From Blasia pusilla (taxonomy: Eukaryota; Marchantiophyta; Marchantiopsida; Blasiales), in assembly GCA_050084515.1 (NCBI GenBank), contig CM114273.1:43338001-43402000 (forward strand): 64,000 nucleotides of DNA. The letters are read 5' to 3'. The first letter of the stretch is position 1, and every line of letters starts with the position of its first letter. The notes beneath the pieces were generated by a model. That model was given only the letters and a program-made list of their open reading frames with translations. It searched no databases and was not told the DNA's origin. Both the position numbers and the translations under genes were made by a program. Shown piece by piece: positions 56,011 to 64,000 of this stretch.

Positions 56011-56954
56011 AAATGAGAGGATGAGAGAGCTTCATGGGGGAGCTCGTTGGTTGCTCGATGTTTGGTGCAGGTTGGGAACTGTGTTCCCCTCTTCATGGCT
56101 CATGGGAGTGCTCACGGGAGCAAGAGGCGCGCTATTTTGATGTTTGTGTGCCGATTTTTTGTGTGAGAGAGTGGCGTGCGGAAGCGCTGCCCAATTTGTG
56201 ATAGGGATTGAGTATGGGGGCGGGTTGCCCCATGCCGGTGCTCTTGGAAGCACCATGTAGCTTGCTGATTTGTATTTTCATAGGTTTTTCATTTTTGTTG
56301 GGAGAAATCAACGCGGAAGCGCTGCCAAAATTTCTGTAGGAGAAGAGACATTGGGATTTACGACAGTCCCCGTCAGTTTTTATTAAAAGGTTCGATTCAA
56401 AATATTTTTTGATGCCATCGTAGATCGTGAAGTTGTGCACGCTATGCAACAAACTACGCAATTTGGAGCTGCAAGTAGGAAGTTATGGCCGATTTTGCAA
56501 ACCTACCATTGTTAGGCAATTTTTAGGGTAAAATTTTTCAAACCCTCAACCAGTCGCTGTGCCAGCGGCGGCCGTCGCCTTCAACGGTCCTCCTTCACCG
56601 TCCACAACCCAACGTCAATGGTCCATTATTACCGTCCACCGTCGACCGCCACTGTCGCCTACCGCCGCTTAGAGCCGTGTTCCGCCGTTGTCCGCCGATG
56701 TCCGCCCTTGGTTGCCATTGCCACCATTACGGAATGGACGGTCTTCCACAACGACCGTTGATTCTCTGACTTGCACCGCCACCACGTACTTTTTTGTGGC
56801 TGCCACTATCATCGTAGTTTCGTCATCAATGAGTGATGGCACGTGACCCCGAGTTATGGTGTTTGAGTTTTCATTTCATTCTGCTATGTTATGATTGGTA
56901 GCCGCTTGACGACAATCGAGTACCGTATCGTGACGCCCATTGCCGCAACGCGGT
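56011..56954. other. Gene-free interval between two family A copies
   Basis: A 'gcggaagcgctgcc' word occurs at 56178 and 56310, and a codon-like CCGTCC/ACCGCC-rich block lies at 56560-56820. No gene recognised. Confidence 0.4.
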
Positions 56955-57345
56955 GACCTGCAAGCATAGATTACCGAGGAGAGAGCTTGGGAGAGGGAAG
57001 GGAGTATATCTCAAGGAGAAAGAGCTTGAGAGTTCATTTTCTCTTTGTTGAATCTTTTGACACGAGACGGCGGAGCTATGGTCCCTTGCCTTGTGAGTGT
57101 AATCCAAGCCTCTCATTAGGAGAGTGAGTTTGGTTTGATATTGAGAGAGATATGTAAGAGTGCACACATATGAGAGCTATGGTGTTATGAGAGAGATTCC
57201 ACTTTATTTTAATTAGAGATATTTTAGTACTTCTTGTCTTATTGTTTGGATGCCATGAGTTAGCATGGGATCGTGCGTGTTTGTGTGTATGTTTGTCGAC
57301 ATCGATATATGTTGTATAGCGATATATATATGCACGACAATACTT
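56955..57345 (+). repeat. Dispersed repeat family A, copy 3 (full form)
   Basis: Contains both the long-form 5' part shared with 55610-56010 and the 3' part shared with 45-290, so it links the partial copies into one repeat of about 390 bp. Confidence 0.8.
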
Positions 57346-57500
57346 TGAGGTTTTTTCTGGTGTTGACACATGTCAACTCAAGGGAATTAAATATTAATTG
57401 CGTGATAAGGGAAAAAGAAGAGGGGACAGGTGGAAGAAAATTTATTTTGTTTTTTTTTTCAAAAATTGAATGTCACTCGAGCATAGCACAAGCACTCTAG

Positions 57501-59812
57501 TAATACCAAAAATGGTCCAACATTTATAATTTGCGAGTTCAATGGGATATATCTATTCGCCTACGCTAGAGTCTCTAACTTCTAACACTTTCTCTATATA
57601 ATGTACTTTTCCATTTCTTGAAGCCAAATTAAGAGAATGTGCAATAATTTTTTTCCACATTCGAGTCCTTTTCTTCATCTAAGGACAAATAAATCTATAT
57701 TATCAATAAAAGATAGGTTACGAAAGCCCTCATCCCGATGTGGACACTACTAACACATACAAATTTAATTGAGATATTTTAGTTAAAAATATGATTAAAT
57801 TACGAGAGGAAAAGACCGAAAAAAATCAGAGAAAACAAATATTTTCCTTTCGGTGAAGACACTAATAAGTAAAATAAATAAATAAGAAAATTAAAGCAGA
57901 TGGTGATTAGGGCAGCGAAGTTCCGTAGTGGAGTTGCAGTTGACTACTCAACACGGTACAGTCGTCTGCAGTGATTCCGGCGACGCCAATCGGTGGCAAG
58001 CACGCGCGCGCCGCCCAACCCGGTCGGCCTTCAACGCAGTGCTCCGCACACGTGGGCCCGCACACGGACCCCGTCGCTGCCGCCGGGCTGGCAGGAACAT
58101 TCGCGTCTCCGACTCTCCGGAGTCCGGACCGCTCTCTACTAGAACATGAGAAGCGAGCTGCCAGCCTGCCAAGGAACAAGCGCGGACTGCCACGGAGCCG
58201 AGACGGTCTGGGTCCCACACTGTCAGAACCCACGCTCTGCAGACAAGCAAAGAGCAGATCTTTGTTTGTTCCAACTTCCAAGTTCCATCGTCCATGGCAC
58301 ATGATGCTCATTGCTTACTTAGTACTTACTTACCGGTTGGTAAAACTTAATAACTATTCGGCGCCCCTTGTAGTCGCGGATCGGCGACGCGTGTCCGCGA
58401 AGCTCACGCAAACCAAACTATCCTTTTTCTTTTTCTCCGGTTTGGTATCTTATTATTATGATGATCATAATCATATTTCTTTTCTTAAACAGTCTGTAAG
58501 AAGTGATTCCAGTCCGTGACCAATCCGGTGTACGCCACGGAGGGCCCTCATGCAGAATACGCAGGACAAAGCCCCTTGGCGTCCCCCCATGCGCTTGAAT
58601 TTGCTTCGCACCAAGAACCGTCCCCCCGGCGAATGTGAGGGATCCATTGGGATGACAGCGCCGCATTTTCTTGGACATGCAGTGCAAAGCTCAGCGAATG
58701 AGACAACGACGTGTGCGTCCTTGTGCGATGAAGGCTGTAGAGCATGAGCATAGGAGCATGCACAACGGGGGTACTATTGTTCTTGTAGAGGATAATGAAC
58801 TTCAATCAATAAAAACGCTTGATGGATAGGTTTAGGGTTTAGAGGACGAATACTATTGTTCTCGTAGAGGTAGAAAGAATGAAAATGGATGGGATGATAA
58901 AATTTTAAGACGAAATGTGAGAGCTAATAGATTGGAGGTGTTAAGAAAAGGGGATCGCAAAAACACGTAAACGTGAGTTCGAAGAGATGATGATTGTCAA
59001 GGTCACATTATGTCGGATGAAGAAGAAAGTGGAGGAGAGGGGAGCCTTTTCAGTTGAGGAGGTGAAAGGGGAAGAAGACAATAAAAACGATTTGAGAGGA
59101 TGACAGAATCTAAAAGATCTTTCCAAAATAGGTCTTTCCTCTTGGGTTCCAGCCGTCATATGTCCTCATTCTTATCTACAATTAGTTTCATGCCCATCCT
59201 ATGCATGGAAAGGTATTTCTTTGGGTTTCAAAGCTTTAATAAATACCTCTCCCATGTCCCAAATAATTTCCCTCCTTTGAGGCCATTTCTAGTTCTCTTT
59301 TTTTAAAAGGAGGAGGAGTTACTTCTTTAGTGACCACCTCACTCTTGGGGAGTACTACCATATAGGTATTCATGACCACTTTTCATATCTTCCAAAACTC
59401 AAACATGACCTCTCTCCCTTACCCAAATTTTACACTCACCATAGTGACAACGGGCACTTCATAAGAAAAATCATAAGTTTGCTGTTATTTTTTTTTATTC
59501 TAGAGGCCCAAATGAAAATAATAGTGTAGACATAATGATTTGTCAAAATTTACTATGATATGTGATATTTCATCCTTTCACATTTGTATGCTTGTACTCA
59601 TAATATAAAGGAATCTTCCCTCAAAAGGAGATATCTATGTGAATCTAAACCTTCTACAATAGAATTGTATATAATTTTTTCATTTTGAAGAAATTTTTGA
59701 GATTATTTTAAAGCATTAAAGTATATCATAGATTTTATGGGATGCATATGCATATTTTAGAAGAGAAAATTGCTTAAGAGGTCCCACATGGAAGTATCAT
59801 CGGTTAAGAAGC
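57501..59812. other. Gene-free stretch with a Helitron-like 5' start at 57694
   Basis: TCTATATTATCAATAAAAG follows A at 57693. A GC-rich block (57930-58260) has overlapping open frames on both strands but no recognised domain. 'actattgttctYgtagagg' occurs twice (58772, 58850). Confidence 0.4.
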
Positions 59813-60142
59813 ATGGTTACACAAAAACGGATAAGTCCTTCCTTAGGACGGACATGGACAGACAAGTGTGGACATGTTCACGGACATGGGGTTCCAAGAG
59901 GTGGGACCCATACTTTTAGTCCATGATGGAAGGCAAAGCAAGGATGAGAGGAGCAATGAGGGAGGAGGGAGTGGAGGTGGAGGGAGGAAGAAATGGGGGA
60001 GTATGGAACACGAAGGCAAGTAAGGGGAATTAGAAATAAGGGAAAGATGGGGCCCATACAGAAAAGTCATTCCATACGACGGACATAATTCCACGGACAT
60101 AGACATGTCCATAGACACAGACTTTGTCCACATGCAACCTTG
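59813..60142 (-). mobile_element. hAT-like MITE, minus-strand copy
   Basis: 330 bp with ends catggttaca...atgcaaccttg, the reverse complement of the CAAGGTTGCA family. It is flanked by a perfect 8-bp direct duplication ttaagaag (59805-59812 and 60143-60150). Confidence 0.93.
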
Positions 60143-60150
60143 TTAAGAAG

Positions 60151-61800
60151 CCCCCCCATTGAAAACTATGGTTACGTAAGAGGCATCTTGAATTGCATGC
60201 CTATGAGGTAACTCCCCAATCACCACGCTAATAGGACGCCTATCATGGTTTGCGCCCCAGAAAAGCAGGGCATAAGTCGTTGAGACGCTCTTACCTCTTA
60301 TTCCATACAAAAATTAATCAAGTAACGGATGGAAAGAACGCACAAAGATAGAGAAGTGGGTAAGGGAGGTTCTTATGCCCATCCTCTTAAAGGTGTTTGG
60401 TTATAATTCGGAGTCCATCCCCGACCAAGAGCCGACCTTGACCGCATCGGATTTGTTCCTTGGGCTCCACTGAACCCTAAGAGACCTCTTAAGTAATGTT
60501 GATTCCGTGAGGCTTGTTAAAGCACCCATGGTTCAAGAAGGGATCTCTTAAGCAATTTCCTCCATTTTGGAATTACTAAACCCATACCACTACTTGAATT
60601 GGAGACTAAGGATATAAATTTTTTAGGAAGAGTTCTCTTTCAAAAATCAAAATCAAACATATCAACTACATATACATCCAAAATTAACCGCTACAATCCC
60701 TCCGGCTGGTTTTTTTTCTCTTTTATGTGTTGCTATTTACGGCCCCTACCGACACTCCCTGTTTAGTTTCTCTTCATCTAGGCTATCCACATGTCCTCCA
60801 TACGTGATTACTAATTATTTTCTATCGATTACTAATTATTTTCTATCCCACCCTCTCAAGGGCCCCCACACGGGTTTCTTCTTGCAATTTTGATTGCTTT
60901 TTTTTTTTCATTCCCTTCTTAAGGAAGAAGACAATAGATCAAAAAACTGTTGCAAATTCATTTTTTAAAATATAAAATATAAAAAATATTTTCTACTCCA
61001 ATTCTCATCAAAACTCACTCCGGTCCGGTCGGTTATAAAGTTTATCCCACTCAACAAATAAAATAATAATAATAATTTAGCACTTCATTAAATGGGTGAC
61101 ATAATAAGATGTGTGCTGGGATTTATGCCAGGAATTCGTGTCGTATTAGTGTCCGGGCGATGCTTATGAGATGCGTCCAATCGAATAAAGCGGACGGAGG
61201 GAGGAAGAGAGGGACGGAGGGACGGAAGAGGGGGACGGAGGGACGGAAGAGTAATGAATTAGGAGGAATTGGGCCACACGCTATTGCTAGAAACGCCGCG
61301 GCTGCAGAATTGGGATGGGGGATTCGTCGCACGAGTGCGCGAGACAGTTGGAATGATCGAAAGTGTCGAGCGAGAGGAGGAGGAGGAGGAGGAGGTCGGA
61401 GTTACTTACGCGCGGAATTACTGAAGAGATCACGCGAGCGCCAGTGTGGTGGTGTGATTCCGCGCTGGACTAGAGGACAATCGCGGAGAAAGGAGGGGAC
61501 GGGGAATTTCATCAGCGGTGGTGGAATTCAGTGACATTCGATCGCCAAGCTTTTCCTCGTCTGCTGGCGAGCACCACCACTTCCGTCCTATTTCAGTTTC
61601 TCAGCGCCAGCTCGAGAGGGAGAGGGAGAGGGAGAGAGAGAGAGAGTTAGAATTGGAGAGAAAGAGGAACGGATGCGGGAGAGGAAGACGAGGAGTGGGA
61701 GGAGGAAGGGAGTGGATCGAGTGAGGAGGGAGGGAGGGAGGAGGAGGAGGAGGAATTGGGGGGAGGAGAGTGGGAAAGGGGAGAGGTGAGGAAGAATTGG
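60151..61800. other. Intergenic region upstream of the peroxidase
   Basis: No gene recognised. A ~21-bp minisatellite ('gaagagggggacggagggac') lies at 61204-61253, and GGA/AG-rich runs at 61375-61395 and 61617-61800 probably form the promoter-proximal and 5' UTR sequence. The cysteine-poor Arg/Gly-rich ORF at 61109-61534 is compositional. Confidence 0.5.
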
Positions 61801-61816
61801 GATGGGGGGGGAGAGA

Positions 61817-62050
61817 ATGAGGTGGAGGGGGCGGAGGGTGGTGGAATTGAGTTTGCTGTGGCTGTTGAGTTGGCAATTGCAGGGGATGGTGGTGGGAGTG
61901 GGGGGGCAGGCGCTGCTGGTTGGATACTACAACTTCACGTGTCCCGCGGCGGAGACGATGGTGCAGAACACTGTGCAACAAGCGTTCCTGCTTGATAACA
62001 CTCTCGCCGCTGCGATCATCCGTCTCCTGTTCCATGATTGCTTCATCAAT
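61817..62050 (+). CDS. Class III secretory peroxidase, exon 1 (gene continues beyond the window)
   Basis: 78 codons from ATG 61817 (an ATG at 61802 is also in frame) to a clean donor AAT|GTAAGT at 62050/62051, phase 0. After a hydrophobic signal peptide (LSLLWLLSWQLQG...) the mature start LLVGYYNFTCPAAE carries the first conserved Cys. It is followed by RLLFHDCF with the distal catalytic Arg and His and second Cys. The exon ends just before the expected GCDAS block, the usual first-intron site of plant peroxidases. The enzyme would be a secreted haem peroxidase acting on phenolics with H2O2 at the cell wall. No exon 2 (GCDAS) is seen before 64000, so the first intron exceeds 1.9 kb. Confidence 0.88.
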
Positions 62051-62155
62051 GTAAGTCCTCTCTCTCCCTCTCTCTCGTGTAGTCCCTTGGAAACAAAATT
62101 CACTTCATTCTTTCGTTCGCTGTCGATTTCTTTAATCTATTGCCGAAGTGCGTGA

Positions 62156-62186
<31 letters not shown>

Positions 62187-62286
62187 TTCACTTCTTCCTT
62201 TTTCTACACCTATCCCAGTCTCAAGCACCGTCTAACGAAACGTTGGGGTCTATGGTCGCAAGGCTACGATAGGCTCTACGTAGTGA

Positions 62287-62341
<55 letters not shown>

Positions 62342-63014
62342 CGCTCAATTCACTCGATTGATTCATTCTCTGTCTATTCCTTCCGTCTATGCCGAAGTGC
62401 GAGATGTCTCTCGCTCTTTTGAAAATGCGCTTCATTTATTCGTTCCATTTCGATTTGTTCCATCTACTGCCGAAGTGCGCGATCTCTCTCTCTCTCTCTC
62501 TGTCAAGTCGCAAGGCTACGACAGGCACTACTTAATGAGTACAGTCTCTCTCTCTCTGTGCCGAAATTCCCAAGGTCCTTTGGGGAATGAGTAAAATTCA
62601 TACTCGGGAAAGGAGAAACTCATTCTGTTACAGCTGTCGCCGAAGTGCGTGATCTTTCTCCTTCTCTCTCTCTCTCTCTCTCAATTGAAGGGGGATCTTG
62701 GGTTTGAAGGACAAGAGATGACGTCATGCACGCTCGCTGGCAAGGCTGGCGACAGATGCCGCTTAATGAGTAGAGGTCTGTCGGTCTGTGCGTCCCTCTG
62801 GGTGGGGAGGACTTATGGAGTCGCTTGGATGCAAGATTTTCATGCATTGATTCTTTCATTCTCGATTCATCTTGATCGTCTATCATTGCCCTCTCCTCTC
62901 TCTCTCTCTCTCTTCGAGAACCCTTTGGATTTCAAATTCAGTTCATTCATTCACTCTCTTGCTGAAGTCCATCATCTGTCTTTGTTCTGGAATCTCTTGC
63001 GATATCACAATCAC

Positions 63015-63068
<54 letters not shown>

Positions 63069-63303
63069 GTGTGTGCATTAGCAAAATTAGCAGAGAGTGT
63101 GAAATCAGCTCTTGTGGTGGGGAAGCCTCTGGTAATCGTAGGAGCGCGAGGTCCAAGGCGGAGGCGTAATGAAACTTTGAGTCTCTGTTGGTTCTTCTGA
63201 GTTGACAGCGAATCTCTAGTACTCTCTACCTCTCTGTCTTTTGTGGGCCGTATATCGTTCTAGGGCTGCGAATTGCTCTCCGTTTAGATCCTTCCGGCAA
63301 TCG

Positions 63304-63355
<52 letters not shown>

Positions 63356-64000
63356 TATGCTCTCTGTTATGGAGGACATACTCGTGAGAAGTGATTCCTC
63401 ATGTGGTTCTGGAGGAGGTGAGAGAGAAAGAGAGAGAGAGAGTTCCTTTGAGGAGCTGCGAGTGATGAAATCCAAAGGGTTTTTCTCATGTGGACTCAGA
63501 AACCGGAACGATCTTAGTTCGGTAGTGCGTGTGCGGGGGCCCCGATCCATCCGATTGCCGCGTTCATATGCAGCGATTTTATTTCAGCAATTCTCGTCTT
63601 TTGGAGGGCCTCCATCTGTCTCGGCCGTGGCTATGGCTGCATGCCCTACCCTACTCCTGTGCTGTGCTGTGTTGTGTTGTGGGGATGGGAGGCGATTGCG
63701 CATGCAAGAAGCGCATTCTGCGCGGAGCAGATTGATGAGTGGAGCGCAGAGTTGGTTGTTGCTGGGAAGATTGATGTGGTAGTTGGAGGCGTCATGTGGA
63801 TCGCTGGGAGTATCGCGCACAGCGGAATTCGATTCAGCCGTTAATTTTTTCTTAATCGTTCTTGGCGCGAGGCCGGCGTCTGTCTGAGGGGACAGGCAGT
63901 AGGTGAACCGGGAATCTGCTCGTGAAGGTGCTGTCGGGGATGAGAACGAGTCACTCCATCTCTCTCAGATCCATTCATTCATTCTCTCTTTCTTTCTTTC
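62051..64000 (+). other. Peroxidase intron 1 (incomplete), CT-rich compound repeats
   Basis: It holds long (CT)n runs at about 62290-62339, 63021-63064 and 63307-63351, plus the compound repeat described separately. ORFs here are repeat-derived. Because exon 2 was not found, the alternative is that exon 1 is an orphan fragment. Confidence 0.55.
62079..63000 (+). repeat. Compound tandem repeat in the peroxidase intron
   Basis: 'gccgaagtgcgYgatctctc' occurs at about 62143, 62391, 62469 and 62640, with a diverged form near 62964. Each is preceded by 'ttcattcattcg'-type sequence. A second module, 'gcaaggctacgaYaggc' followed by 'gagta', alternates at about 62261, 62508 and 62739. The unit is about 230-240 bp. 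Confidence 0.8.

Larger units (their letters stand above)
55307..57500 (+). mobile_element. Putative non-autonomous Helitron
   Basis: Starts TCTATACTATTAACGGAGG after A (55306), very like the start at 1209. Candidate end is CTAG at 57497-57500 before T. No transposase inside; instead a ~400-bp direct repeat (55610-56010 and 56955-57345). The 5' end is convincing, the 3' end weak because no hairpin is clear. Confidence 0.4.

Noticed and set aside
57907-58519. GC-rich overlapping ORFs on both strands
   Set aside because: No domain, no clear splice structure, and open frames are expected from GC-rich composition.
61601-62035. Minus-strand His/Pro-rich ORF
   Set aside because: It is antisense to the peroxidase exon and GGA-rich leader; the composition explains it.
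1-64000. CRISPR array, bacterial operon or rRNA genes
   Set aside because: Introns, plant gene families and eukaryotic transposons dominate; no regularly spaced short repeats with unique spacers and no rRNA sequence were seen.

Overview
This is nuclear genomic DNA from a land plant. The evidence is a SABATH-family methyltransferase gene, the first exon of a secreted class III peroxidase, plant-type GT..AG introns and plant-type Helitron and hAT-like transposons. The species cannot be read from the window. The many (AG)n/(CT)n runs and very frequent TTCGAA-type words are a compositional signature; a seedless plant is possible but unproven.

Layout: a Helitron, probably 1209-13023, fills the first 13 kb. 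It carries a three-copy ~445 bp tandem repeat, a possible captured host-gene fragment (PADRE/DUF4228-like), a serially duplicated exon pair, and a many-exon Rep/helicase gene. Catalytic motifs are preserved, but the reading frame is broken in at least four or five places. An AG-rich, internally repetitive stretch (14.9-16.6 kb) leads to an intact intronless tRNA-dihydrouridine synthase (Dus1-like) gene at 16948-19173, whose N-terminal extension is built from a 42-residue repeat. Degenerate copies of its 3' end lie downstream. 20-29 kb is gene-poor with tandem duplications and hAT-like MITEs, one nested in another, with 8-bp target duplications. A three-exon SABATH methyltransferase lies at 29630-33420 (start uncertain). 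After it come degenerate minisatellites, then a 2.3 kb satellite (37.5-39.8 kb) that passes from a 42-bp monomer to an 84-86-bp dimer. 40-49 kb is AT-rich transposon debris. At 49.1-52.4 kb two head-to-tail copies of a non-LTR-type retroelement share a 3' region; the second contains a frameshifted reverse transcriptase. 53-61 kb holds more Helitron ends, dispersed repeats and a minus-strand hAT-like MITE. Exon 1 of a class III peroxidase is at 61817-62050; its first intron, packed with a CT-rich compound repeat, runs off the window.

The host genes (Dus1, SABATH methyltransferase, peroxidase) show no functional link. The main theme is repeat biology: Helitron termini sharing a TCTATACTA start and an ACTAG end recur across the window, and each host gene has internal or adjacent tandem repeats. 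Domain calls come from motifs recognised by eye; no alignment or database search was run.
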